A stretch of DNA of 64,000 nt from Rhizobium sp. PDO1-076 (GTDB lineage: Bacteria; Pseudomonadota; Alphaproteobacteria; Rhizobiales; Rhizobiaceae): NCBI RefSeq assembly GCF_000247475.1, contig NZ_AHZC01000419.1, positions 1 to 64,000 on the forward strand, in the 5' to 3' direction. The translations under genes were made by a program, and so were the position numbers. The notes beneath the pieces are model-generated. The model was not told where the DNA came from. It searched no databases and saw only the letters and a program-made list of their open reading frames with translations. The number at the start of each line of letters is the position of its first letter. The first letter of the stretch is position 1. Positions 26,500 to 34,767 of the stretch are shown one piece after another.

Positions 26500-27281
26500 T
26501 GACCCGGGAACCAATCCTCACCGCCCGCGGACTTGTGAAACGCTATGGTCGCGTTACCGCGCTCGACAATGCCGACTTCGATCTCTATCCGGGCGAAATC
26601 CTCGCCGTCATCGGAGACAACGGTGCCGGAAAGTCTTCGCTGATCAAGGCGATTTCCGGTGCGGTCATCCCCGACGATGGCGAGATCCGCCTCGATGGGA
26701 CGCCGGTGCAGTTCCGGTCGCCGATCGAGGCCCGCAAGGCCGGCATCGAGACGGTCTACCAGAACCTTGCATTGTCGCCCGCACTCTCGATTGCCGACAA
26801 CATGTTCCTCGGCCGCGAGATCCGCAAACCGGGCATCATGGGCTCGGTTTTCCGTTCGCTTGATCGCACTGCGATGGAAAAGATCGCCCGCGACAAGCTG
26901 TCGGAGCTTGGCCTGATGACGATCCAGAATATCAACCAGGCGGTGGAGACCCTCTCGGGTGGCCAGCGTCAGGGGGTTGCCGTCGCGCGTGCGGCCGCCT
27001 TCGGCTCAAAGGTTATCATCCTCGATGAGCCGACGGCCGCCTTGGGCGTCAAGGAGAGCCGCAAGGTTCTGGAACTGATCCTCGATGTGCGCTCGCGCGG
27101 CATGCCGATCGTTCTGATTTCGCACAACATGCCACATGTGTTCGAGGTGGCGGACCGCATCCATGTCCATCGTCTCGGCAAGCGCCTTTGCGTCATCAAT
27201 CCGAAGGACTACACCATGTCGGATGCGGTCGCCTTCATGACCGGTGCCCGCGAGGCCCCGCAGGAGGACCTTGCCGCATGA
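26499..27281 (+). CDS. frcA: Fructose ABC transporter ATP-binding protein FrcA
   Basis: The 260-residue ATPase has a single nucleotide-binding domain: Walker A GDNGAGKSSL (residues 41-50), signature LSGGQRQGVAVAR, Walker B KVIILDEPTAAL and switch ISHNMP. Many CUT2 ATPases are double-length, fused NBDs; the single-NBD form is the known FrcA type, so it should act as a homodimer. It overlaps frcC at its start and frcK at its end (ATGA), so the four genes are tightly coupled. Confidence 0.93.
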   Translation: MTREPILTARGLVKRYGRVTALDNADFDLYPGEILAVIGDNGAGKSSLIKAISGAVIPDDGEIRLDGTPVQFRSPIEARKAGIETVYQNLALSPALSIADNMFLGREIRKPGIMGSVFRSLDRTAMEKIARDKLSELGLMTIQNINQAVETLSGGQRQGVAVARAAAFGSKVIILDEPTAALGVKESRKVLELILDVRSRGMPIVLISHNMPHVFEVADRIHVHRLGKRLCVINPKDYTMSDAVAFMTGAREAPQEDLAA

Positions 27282-27901
27282 GCGGGCAGCTCGAAGCCCT
27301 GGTTGCTGAAATCGAGAAACGGGCGCAATCCAGCGCCCGTTTCATCGTCGCCATTGCCGGTCCGCCCGGAGCCGGAAAGTCGACGCTTGCGGACCGCCTC
27401 TACGAAAGGCTGCTCGCCCACGGACAGGCCGCCACGGTCCTGCCGATGGACGGCTTTCACCTCGACAATGGTATCTTGCAGGATCGTGGCCTGCTGGCGC
27501 GGAAAGGCGCACCCGAGACCTTCGATGTGCGCGGCCTTGGCGATATCCTGCGTGCCGTGCGCGCCGGCGGCGAGGTTCTCGTTCCGGTCTTCGACCGCAG
27601 CCGGGAACTGGCCATTGCCGCTGCTCGCTGTATCTCGGCGGACGATCGCATCATTCTGGCCGAGGGCAACTATCTCCTGCTGGATGACAAGCCCTGGAGC
27701 CTGCTCGCACCGCTGTTTGATTTCACCGTCTTGGTGTCACCACCCGTTAACGAATTGGAGCGGCGGCTGGTCGAGCGCTGGCAAAGTTTCGGCATGACAC
27801 CCGACGAAATCGCCGAAAAGGTCGGCGGAAACGATCTTCCCAATGGTCGGCTGGTGTTACAGCACAGCCGTCAGGCCGATATGAAAATTGATATTTTCTA
27901 G
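27278..27901 (+). CDS. frcK: P-loop sugar/nucleoside kinase-like protein FrcK
   Basis: The 207-residue protein has a P-loop GPPGAGKST (28-36), LPMDGFHLDNGIL, and a lid-like RLVERWQSFGMTPDEIAEKV segment, the phosphoribulokinase/uridine kinase/PanK-like fold. It is the fourth gene of frcBCAK and matches FrcK of S. meliloti, whose actual substrate is not established to my knowledge. It is unrelated to the PfkB fructokinase at 35537, so phosphorylation of fructose may not be its job. Start overlaps frcA by four bases. Confidence 0.88.
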   Translation: MSGQLEALVAEIEKRAQSSARFIVAIAGPPGAGKSTLADRLYERLLAHGQAATVLPMDGFHLDNGILQDRGLLARKGAPETFDVRGLGDILRAVRAGGEVLVPVFDRSRELAIAAARCISADDRIILAEGNYLLLDDKPWSLLAPLFDFTVLVSPPVNELERRLVERWQSFGMTPDEIAEKVGGNDLPNGRLVLQHSRQADMKIDIF

Positions 27902-27920
27902 ATATTACAAATGCTTGGGC

Positions 27921-27940
27921 GATTTACACCTGTGTAAATC
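27921..27940. promoter_or_regulatory. 20-base palindrome between frcK and the signalling operon
   Basis: GATTTACAC (27921-27929) and GTGTAAATC (27932-27940) flank CT as a perfect palindrome, 20 bases after frcK and about 175 before the receiver gene. It looks like a dimer operator; no T-run makes it a terminator. GTGTAAATC also occurs near 21561 before the Crp/Fnr gene. Confidence 0.4.
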
Positions 27941-28114
27941 CTTAAGTTCTAATTAAATCGCCGGTCGCTAAAATTGTATCTATTTGCTTCAGCGAATTTC
28001 AGCCTCCTCTTGATACAACTCCTCCTTGAAAGATTAACGCTGACACCCATGTCGTGGCGGTAAAAGCCAACGGGATGGCTCGCTTTGGATCGGTGTCGGA
28101 AAGGGGAGTGTGAA

Positions 28115-28504
28115 ATGACAATTCTGATCGTTGAAGACAACCCGACCAATGCGATGATCCTCAAGCATCTGGCGAAGAAGGTCACCGACGAGGAAATCCG
28201 CGTCGAACCGGATGGCGCATCCGCACTGGCCCTCTGCCACAGCCATGCCTTTTCCATGCTGATCGTCGATCATATGCTGCCGGGCATCTCTGGTCTGCAA
28301 TTCGTCAAGGCCGTTCGCCTGATGGATCGTTATGCCGATGTGCCCGTGATCATGGTGACGGCCGATACCGAGCCGCGCCTGCGCGAAAGCGCCGAGGCCA
28401 GTGGCGTGACGGACTTCCTGACCAAGCCTGTGGAAGCAGTGGCCTTCCGCCAGCTCCTTGCCGACCATCTTGGCGCCAATACAGAACTCTCGAAATCTGC
28501 GTGA
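28115..28504 (+). CDS. Single-domain response regulator
   Basis: The 129-residue protein is only a receiver: acidic pair ED (7-8), phosphoacceptor Asp52 in LIVDHMLPGISG, Thr83 in MVTADT, and Lys104 in FLTKPVEA. No output domain follows. It is the first gene of a four-gene signalling operon, 27 bases before the SUOX-like gene, and can act as a phosphate shuttle or sink for the hybrid kinase two genes on (DivK/CpdR style). ATG 28115 follows GGGGAG. Confidence 0.92.
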   Translation: MTILIVEDNPTNAMILKHLAKKVTDEEIRVEPDGASALALCHSHAFSMLIVDHMLPGISGLQFVKAVRLMDRYADVPVIMVTADTEPRLRESAEASGVTDFLTKPVEAVAFRQLLADHLGANTELSKSA

Positions 28505-28531
28505 GCCGAGTTCGGGCCTGAGGAAAGAGCC

Positions 28532-29026
28532 ATGAAGCGCATTCTCATTGCATTGCTGGCGGCAGCCATGTCGGGTGTTTCCGCATTCGCGCTGGAAGCG
28601 CCCACCGGCCTGGTCATCTTGACCGTCAAAGGCGCTGTAACCAACACCAATGTCGGCGATACCGCCGCTTTTGATTTTGCCATGCTGGAAAAGCTCGAGA
28701 GCCGCCAGGCGGTGGTGGAAACCCCGTGGACGACAGGCAAGACGACCTTCGAAGGGCCGCTTCTGCGCGCCGTGCTCCAGGAAGCCGGTGCATCTGGCAA
28801 AACACTCACTGTGCGCGCCCTCAATGATTATTCTGCAGAGATTCCCATTGTCGACGCGGAAATCGCCACCATCCTGGCAATCCGTCAGGATGGGCAACGC
28901 ATGTCGGTCCGCGAAAAAGGCCCAATGATGCTGGTCTATCCCTTTGACCTTGAGCCGGGCCTGTACAACGAAAAATACTTCTCGCGTTCGGTCTGGCAGA
29001 TCAAGGAAATCGAGGTCGCCAAGTGA
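28532..29026 (+). CDS. Periplasmic SUOX-fold (molybdopterin-oxidoreductase-like) protein without cysteine
   Basis: The 164-residue protein has a signal peptide (cut after about SAFA) and a domain resembling the oxidoreductase molybdopterin-binding (sulfite oxidase-like) fold: FEGPLLRAVLQEAGASGKTLTVRALNDYSAEIP, then PMMLVYPFDLEPGL and SRSVWQIKEIEV at the C-terminus. It has no cysteine, so the thiolate that holds molybdenum in sulfite oxidase is absent and redox catalysis is unlikely. It ends by overlapping the hybrid kinase start (TGATG). I infer a periplasmic ligand-sensing partner of that kinase. Confidence 0.75.
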   Translation: MKRILIALLAAAMSGVSAFALEAPTGLVILTVKGAVTNTNVGDTAAFDFAMLEKLESRQAVVETPWTTGKTTFEGPLLRAVLQEAGASGKTLTVRALNDYSAEIPIVDAEIATILAIRQDGQRMSVREKGPMMLVYPFDLEPGLYNEKYFSRSVWQIKEIEVAK

Positions 29027-31287
29027 TGAACCAGCGGGCAACAGTCAAGCAGGCAGCGGGTGAGGGCAGCGTTGCCCTGATCCTGCAGATCCTGTGCGCT
29101 GTGCTCCTCTTTGTCCTGATCCTGCTGTTTGTCGATATCGCCCGCCAATACCGGATCATGGAAGACGGCGTGCGCGAAAATGCCCTGTGGTCGGTCTATC
29201 AGCTGGACCGCGAGGTCAGCACACTCGAGGACAGCCTGGCAGATCTTCGCGTCCAGCCCGCGTCCGCAAAGCTCCATGATGAACTCGCCCTGCGCTATGA
29301 CATCTTGTATTCGCGCGTGGATATCGTCGAGCAAGGCAAGTTCGGCAGCTATTTTGCCGACGATCAGCAGATCCGCGGCCTGATCGCAGACATGGCTGCT
29401 GTCGTCCGTGCCCAGCAGCCGTTGTTCGATCGCTATGCTGCCGGGCGCTTGCCCACCGCTGCAGAGCTTGATGAACTCGATACGGCTCTGGCCTCTCTGG
29501 CTCTGACGTCGCAAGATCTGTTGATCCACACCAATGCCCGCCTCAGCCATGAGCGTGCCGATAGCCGCGACCTGATCCTCGGCCTGGAGCGGACCTCGTT
29601 CGTGATGCTCGGCCTGCTGATGGCTTCCGTCGTTTTCCTCGTGGTCACGCTGAACCGTCAGTTGAGATCGGTTCGCGAAACCAGCCGTGAGCTGGAGGTC
29701 ATGGCCAGCCAGTTGTCGGAGGCCTATGAGGCTGCCGATGCCGGAAACCGGGCGAAGTCGCAGTTCATGGCGACCATGGGCCATGAAATCCGCACCCCCC
29801 TCAATGCCATTCTCGGCATGTCGGAATTGCTGGAGCTTTCGGAGCTGCCCGAAGACACGCTCTATAGCGTCAAGACCATTCGCTCGTCCGGCGAAGCCCT
29901 GCTCGAAGTGATCAACGAGATCCTCGATTTCTCCAAGATCGAGCACGGTAAGCTTGAGCTTGAGCAGCGGGCATTCGATGTCTGCGGGCTCGCCGAAAGC
30001 ACCGTCAGCATCATCCGCGGTCGTGCCGAAGATCACAAGAACACGGTCATCCTCGACCTGCCGGAATCGCTGAACACGCTGTTCGTCAGGACTGATCCGA
30101 CCCGTTTGCGCCAGGTTCTGCTCAACCTCCTGTCCAATGCGGCGAAGTTCACCCATGACGGCACGGTCACGCTGCGCCTGCGCGAGTTCTATCGCGAAGG
30201 CAAACTGATGATCCGCTTCGAGGTCGAAGATACCGGTATCGGCATTGATGAAGCCGGCCTCGACAAGCTGTTCAAGCCTTTCTCGCAGGTCGATGCATCG
30301 ATCAGCCGTCGTTATGGTGGCACCGGCCTTGGTCTGACCATCTGCAAGCAGATTGTCGAAAAGCTGGGCGGCGAGCTCGGCATGAGCAGCACTGTCGGCG
30401 TCGGCAGCATATTCTGGTTCGAACTGGCGGTCGTGCCTGTCAGCCGCGAAGACATCAAGAAACTGACGGCCACACGCGACAGCGAAGAGGATCTGCCACG
30501 GCTGAAAATTCTGCTGGTGGAAGACAATCGTGTCAATCAGATCGTCGCGACGCGCTTTCTGGCAAGGCTCGGCCAGGACGTGGAAATCGCCAATGACGGC
30601 ACGGAAGCCGTGGTCCTTGCCCGCCAGCAGAAGTTCGATCTCGTGCTGATGGACATGCAGATGCCGGTGATGGACGGTATCGAGGCGACGCGCCGGATCA
30701 TCGCCGAGCGCGGCCCGTCGGCCGAAACGCCGATCATCGCGATGACCGCCAATGCCTCGGATGACGACCGCCGTCGCTGCCTGGATGCCGGCATGTCCGG
30801 CTTCGAATCCAAACCGGTAACCCTGGAAAGGTTGCGCAAGATGATTGCCGACGCAACAAACCCTGTCGACGAAACGGTGCTTCCGGCCACGGCCGACATC
30901 AGTGAAGAGGCCCCGGGCCTTCCACAGCCGGACTTGAGCGACGTCATGCCGCTCCAGGTTCTGCCGGGTCTCGGGATCGAGGGCCTTGATGAGGCTCGCC
31001 ATGCCGAACTTGTCGATGCGCTCGGCGAGGAGGTTTTCCAGGAACTGGTCGAATCGTTCTTCGACGACGCGACATCCCTGATGGTCGATCTCAACCAGGC
31101 TGTGCAGAAGCCGGACCCGGAAAAGATCGATCGTGTTCTGCACACGATCAAGGGCGCGGCGGTAAACGTCGGGCTGAACGAAATTGCGGTAAAGGCGAAT
31201 GCACTGCGGGGGCATCCGCCATCGCCTGCACAAGTCGAATTGCTGGGCGAAGAAATCCTCGCCCTTAAATTTAAATTGGTAGCCTGA
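29026..31287 (+). CDS. Membrane hybrid histidine kinase with receiver and HPt domains
   Basis: The 753-residue protein begins at ATG 29026, overlapping the previous stop. Order: membrane helix 15-38, periplasmic helical sensor 40-190, membrane helix 191-209, coiled segment, HisKA with MATMGHEIRTPLNAILG (His253), HATPase with NLLSNAAKFTHDG, EDTGIGIDEAG and GTGLGLTI, receiver with LLVEDN and VLMDMQMPVMDG (Asp543), and C-terminal HPt with HTIKGAAVNVG (His706). It therefore holds a complete internal relay to pass phosphate to separate receivers, which are the genes on either side. Confidence 0.95.
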   Translation: MNQRATVKQAAGEGSVALILQILCAVLLFVLILLFVDIARQYRIMEDGVRENALWSVYQLDREVSTLEDSLADLRVQPASAKLHDELALRYDILYSRVDIVEQGKFGSYFADDQQIRGLIADMAAVVRAQQPLFDRYAAGRLPTAAELDELDTALASLALTSQDLLIHTNARLSHERADSRDLILGLERTSFVMLGLLMASVVFLVVTLNRQLRSVRETSRELEVMASQLSEAYEAADAGNRAKSQFMATMGHEIRTPLNAILGMSELLELSELPEDTLYSVKTIRSSGEALLEVINEILDFSKIEHGKLELEQRAFDVCGLAESTVSIIRGRAEDHKNTVILDLPESLNTLFVRTDPTRLRQVLLNLLSNAAKFTHDGTVTLRLREFYREGKLMIRFEVEDTGIGIDEAGLDKLFKPFSQVDASISRRYGGTGLGLTICKQIVEKLGGELGMSSTVGVGSIFWFELAVVPVSREDIKKLTATRDSEEDLPRLKILLVEDNRVNQIVATRFLARLGQDVEIANDGTEAVVLARQQKFDLVLMDMQMPVMDGIEATRRIIAERGPSAETPIIAMTANASDDDRRRCLDAGMSGFESKPVTLERLRKMIADATNPVDETVLPATADISEEAPGLPQPDLSDVMPLQVLPGLGIEGLDEARHAELVDALGEEVFQELVESFFDDATSLMVDLNQAVQKPDPEKIDRVLHTIKGAAVNVGLNEIAVKANALRGHPPSPAQVELLGEEILALKFKLVA

Positions 31288-31304
31288 GAGGCACGGAGGC
31301 GTTC

Positions 31305-32393
31305 ATGCGTATTTTGTTGGTAGACGACAACAGTACTAATCTGAAGCTTCTGACGAAGCTCGTCGGCAAGCTCGATAATTGCGAGGCTTTGACCTATTCC
31401 AGCCCCGATGCCGTCCTGTCGGCCCTTCCGGAACTGGATTTCGACATTGCGATCATCGATTACCAGATGCCGGTGTACAATGGCGTCGAGCTCTACACCG
31501 AGATCGTGCGCTTCGAAAAATATGCCCAGGTGCCGGTCATCTTCATCACCGGTGACAAGGACATGACCACGCGCATGGCGGCGCTCAATGCCGGTGCGAT
31601 CGATTTTCTCACCAAGCCGGTCAATCCAGTCGAGTTCAACGCCCGTGTGCAGAACATCGTCAGCCTGGCTCGCGCCCGCCGCCAGCTTGCCGATCAGGCC
31701 GAATGGTTGCGTCGCGAGGTGGAGCGTGCCGTGGGAGAATTGCGCGAGCGCGAGCAGGAGATCATCCATCGCCTGACGCTGGCGGCCGGTTACAAGGATC
31801 CCGACACGGCCCGCCACACCCTGCGCGTTGCCGCCTATTCCGAGGCGATCGCTGTCGAGCTTGGTCTTCCGCCACAGGTCTGCCACGACATCCGCCTGGC
31901 GGCCCCGATGCATGACATCGGCAAGGTGGCAATGCCGGATACCGTGCTGCTGAAGCAGGGGCGGTTGACCGAGTCGGAATACCGCCAGATGCAGGCGCAT
32001 GCCCAGATCGGCAGCGACATTCTCGGCCAGGCACATTCCTCGCTTCTGCAGCTGGCCTCGGAAATTGCCGCCAGCCACCATGAGCGCTGGGACGGCCAGG
32101 GTTATCCGAACCGGATCACGGGCGCGGCCATTCCGATCTCCGGCCGCATCGTCTGCATCGCCGACAATTTCGATGCGCTGACGACGGAGCGCCCCTATAA
32201 GCCGGCCTGGAGCTTCGAGCGCACTGCCGAGCATATTCTCGGCCGCGCCGGCACCCAGTTCGATCCGGATTGCGTTGCAGCCTTCGAGAGGGCATTGCCG
32301 CGCATCCAGGCCATCATGGAGCAGGACAGGCGCGAGCAGGCCGAGGAAGCCGAGCGCTTGGCAATCGCATCCGGCGACCACCGGGTGGCCTGA
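31305..32393 (+). CDS. HD-GYP domain response regulator (c-di-GMP phosphodiesterase, RpfG type)
   Basis: The 362-residue protein has an N-terminal receiver (VDDN; Asp52 in AIIDYQMPVYNG; FLTKPVNP), a coiled linker (about 130-160), and an HD-GYP domain with HDIGKVAMPD (His203, Asp204) and HHERWDGQGYP (258-268), intact metal and GYP motifs. Such proteins hydrolyse cyclic di-GMP when activated. GGAGG lies seven bases before the ATG, and it follows the hybrid kinase by 17 bases. It is the probable output of this relay. The acidic C-terminal tail is unremarkable. Confidence 0.95.
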   Translation: MRILLVDDNSTNLKLLTKLVGKLDNCEALTYSSPDAVLSALPELDFDIAIIDYQMPVYNGVELYTEIVRFEKYAQVPVIFITGDKDMTTRMAALNAGAIDFLTKPVNPVEFNARVQNIVSLARARRQLADQAEWLRREVERAVGELREREQEIIHRLTLAAGYKDPDTARHTLRVAAYSEAIAVELGLPPQVCHDIRLAAPMHDIGKVAMPDTVLLKQGRLTESEYRQMQAHAQIGSDILGQAHSSLLQLASEIAASHHERWDGQGYPNRITGAAIPISGRIVCIADNFDALTTERPYKPAWSFERTAEHILGRAGTQFDPDCVAAFERALPRIQAIMEQDRREQAEEAERLAIASGDHRVA

Positions 32394-32434
32394 GAACCTT
32401 TGATCGTGTCTTCGAACGTGCTAAGGGCGGCAAG

Positions 32435-32479
32435 CTCTGCTAGCCCAAACTCGGCTGGCCCAAGTTCTGCAAGCCGGAG
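32435..32479 (+). repeat. Three tandem degenerate 15-base units before pyrC
   Basis: CTCTGCTAGCCCAAA, CTCGGCTGGCCCAAG and TTCTGCAAGCCGGAG follow each other without gaps. The last unit contains the pyrC ribosome site (GGAGG), so copy variation could alter translation. Confidence 0.4.
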
Positions 32480-32487
32480 GCACGTTC

Positions 32488-33525
32488 ATGCGCTCACTGA
32501 CTATCCGCCGCCCTGACGATTGGCACCTGCATCTGCGCGACGGCGCCATGATGGAAGGCGTGATCGGCGATACCAGCCGTCATTTCGCCCGCGCCATCAT
32601 CATGCCAAACCTCGTGCCGCCGGTGGTCACCACCGCGGATGCCCGCGCCTATCGCGAGCGCATCGTCAAGGCGATCCCGGCCGGCGACACGTTCGAACCG
32701 CTGATGACGCTCTATCTCACCGAAGGCACGAGCCCGGATGATCTGGAAGAGGGCAAAAACAGCGGGTTGATCACGGCGGTCAAGCTTTATCCCGCCGGTG
32801 CCACGACCAACTCCCATGGCGGCGTGCGCGATTTCGAAAAGGCGATGCCGGCGCTTGAGCGCATGGCGAAGATCGGCCTGCCGCTTTGCGTGCATGGTGA
32901 GGTGACCACACCCGAAGTCGACATCTTCGACCGCGAAAAGGTCTTCATCGACACTGTGCTGGATCCGCTGCGCAAGCGTCTGCCGGAACTCAAGGTGACG
33001 ATGGAGCATGTGACGACCTCAGACGGCATCGACTACATCAAGTCGGCCGAGAGCAACCTGGCCGGTTCGATCACCACCCATCACCTGATCATCAATCGCA
33101 ATGCCATCCTCGTCGGCGGCATCCGCCCGCACTATTACTGCCTTCCGGTCGCCAAGCGCGAGAGCCATCGTCTGGCCCTGCGCGCAGCCGCAACCTCCGG
33201 CGATCGCCGCTTCTTCCTCGGAACGGATTCCGCCCCGCATATCGACCCGCTGAAGGAATGCGGCTGCGGCTGCGCCGGCATCTATACCTCGGTCAACACG
33301 ATGAGTTGCCTCGCCCATGTCTTCGAGCAGGACAATGCGCTCGACAGGCTGGAAGCCTTCGCCTCGCTCAACGGCCCCGCCTGGTATGGCCTGCCTGCCA
33401 ATGACGAGACGATCACGCTGATGCGTCGCGACGAGCCGGTCGATTTCCCGGCAAAGATCGAAACCGGTGCCGGCACGGTGACTGTGTTCGACCCGATGTT
33501 CCCGCTGCATTGGGACGTCGCCTAG
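32488..33525 (+). CDS. pyrC: Dihydroorotase PyrC
   Basis: PyrC closes carbamoyl-aspartate to dihydroorotate in pyrimidine synthesis. The 345-residue length and motifs are those of the class II (E. coli-type) enzyme: DWHLHLRDG with zinc ligands His13 and His15, the carboxylated Lys99 in [12 protein letters not shown], a histidine in [17 protein letters not shown] and the catalytic aspartate in GTDSAPH. GGAGG lies seven bases upstream of ATG 32488. pyrE follows 1.2 kb downstream with two small genes between. Confidence 0.97.
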   Translation: MRSLTIRRPDDWHLHLRDGAMMEGVIGDTSRHFARAIIMPNLVPPVVTTADARAYRERIVKAIPAGDTFEPLMTLYLTEGTSPDDLEEGKNSGLITAVKLYPAGATTNSHGGVRDFEKAMPALERMAKIGLPLCVHGEVTTPEVDIFDREKVFIDTVLDPLRKRLPELKVTMEHVTTSDGIDYIKSAESNLAGSITTHHLIINRNAILVGGIRPHYYCLPVAKRESHRLALRAAATSGDRRFFLGTDSAPHIDPLKECGCGCAGIYTSVNTMSCLAHVFEQDNALDRLEAFASLNGPAWYGLPANDETITLMRRDEPVDFPAKIETGAGTVTVFDPMFPLHWDVA

Positions 33526-33731
33526 GCACAATCCACAGCCGCATCGCTTGTCAGCGGCGCGACGCCCGGCTAGTTTGCGGTCAGGCCGGATGCAGCCTGC
33601 CGCCCGCAGCGGAAACGCCATGGTGAATGCATCCCAACCTGTCTCATCCACCGGGTCCCGGTAGCCAGATGACGAAGGGGTCAGCAACGCGGGCGCTGAT
33701 AGCTCCATTCGTCTCTTGCAGAGGATGAAAC

Positions 33732-34295
33732 ATGCGTGATTTTCGCGATGCCAAGACAATGGCCAAGTCGCTCCGACAACGTTTGACGGAACGCGGCCTG
33801 ACAATCTCCCACAGTGAAGCGCTCGAACTCGTGGCCGAACAGTTTGGCTTCGAAAACTGGAATATTCTGGCGGCAAAACTGGCTGCGGACGTTGATCGTC
33901 CAACCCCTGTCGCTCCCCAATTTGCGCCGCCCATTCCGATATTCAGGATTTTCGATGTCGCAAAGGCCCGAGAATTCTATTGTGACTATCTTGGGATGAC
34001 GGTCGATTGGGAGCATCGTTTCGGCGAAGACTTTCCGCTCTATCTTCAGGTGTCGCGGGAAAACCTTGTACTGCATCTGAGCGAGCATTCGGGCGATGCC
34101 AGTCCCGGTGCCCGTATCTTCGTCTGGGTGACGGATGTCGTGGTTATCCACAAGCAGATCACGGCGCGCGCCTATCGCTTTCTCAAGCCCGGTCTGAAAG
34201 ACGCAGCTTGGGGTCGCGAACTGCACCTGACCGACCCGTTCAGCAACCGTATCACCCTGTGCCAAAAGGCCGAGGGTACCACGGACGGCCTGTAA
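33732..34295 (+). CDS. Glyoxalase-superfamily protein with N-terminal helical extension
   Basis: The 187-residue protein has a helical N-terminal part (MRDFRDAKTMAKSLRQRL ... FGFENWNILAAKL, residues 1-49) of the kind found in glyoxalase-related proteins, followed by one VOC module: PIPIFRIFDVAKAREFYCDYLG to DPFSNRITLCQ. This resembles bleomycin-resistance-like proteins that bind small toxic molecules. No known metal triad can be assigned with certainty. It sits between pyrC and pyrE without evident functional link. Confidence 0.8.
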   Translation: MRDFRDAKTMAKSLRQRLTERGLTISHSEALELVAEQFGFENWNILAAKLAADVDRPTPVAPQFAPPIPIFRIFDVAKAREFYCDYLGMTVDWEHRFGEDFPLYLQVSRENLVLHLSEHSGDASPGARIFVWVTDVVVIHKQITARAYRFLKPGLKDAAWGRELHLTDPFSNRITLCQKAEGTTDGL

Positions 34296-34319
34296 CGTTG
34301 CCTGTCTGCGTTAGAATGC

Positions 34320-34344
34320 CCCCGCCATCCCCCGGATGGCGGGG
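34320..34344. repeat. Perfect 11-base palindromic stem-loop
   Basis: CCCCGCCATCC (34320-34330) and GGATGGCGGGG (34334-34344) surround CCC, between convergent genes. No T-run follows on either strand. It may be a Rho-independent-like end, or a copy of a dispersed palindromic repeat. Confidence 0.5.
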
Positions 34345-34353
34345 AATGACACA

Positions 34354-34503
34354 TCAAAGGGTTACGAGTTGTGGCCACAGTCCGGTGATGCCGACAAGGA
34401 TCAGATAGATCGCCACGACATAGTTGAGCAGTCGTGGCATGACCAGGATCAGGATGCCTGCGATCAAGGCGATAATCGGCTGGATGGCGAGTGTGGCGTT
34501 CAT
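34354..34503 (-). CDS. Small membrane protein, DUF3096-like
   Basis: The 49-residue protein starts MNATLAIQPIIALIAGIL and ends GITGLWPQLVTL, with two hydrophobic helices (about 7-22 and 27-43) joined by MPRLLNY. This is the pattern of the DUF3096 family of tiny membrane proteins, function unknown. AGGAGA lies about ten bases upstream of ATG 34503, so it is a real gene rather than part of the longer open frame that runs through it. Confidence 0.8.
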   Translation of the reverse strand: MNATLAIQPIIALIAGILILVMPRLLNYVVAIYLILVGITGLWPQLVTL

Positions 34504-34767
34504 TATGTCTTCGTCTCCTGGTTTTGAAGGTCTCGAACATTCGCTCCGAGACAATGTCGGCGGCATTCTTGACCGCGACAAGCGCCCGCCGAATAGTGCG
34601 GGTGCCGCGCCAAAAAAAGCCTGCGGCGGATTAACCCGACCGAGGCCGAATTGTTCCATGGGCGGAACGCTCTCGACCGCTTTGTAGCACGTGAGGCAAG
34701 GCAACCATCTGGTTTCGCCGTCCTCTTCCTGCTATGGGCGCATGAACCGCATATCAAGGAGCGCCGG

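Noticed and set aside
27931-27940. TGTGTAAATC half-site as a Crp/Fnr-type box
   Set aside because: It lacks TGTGA or TTGAT half-sites; only the palindrome as such is reported.
28936-31233. Very long minus-strand frame (765 codons) opposite the hybrid kinase
   Set aside because: The plus-strand frame has complete HisKA, ATPase, receiver and HPt motifs; the minus frame shows none and is an antisense shadow.
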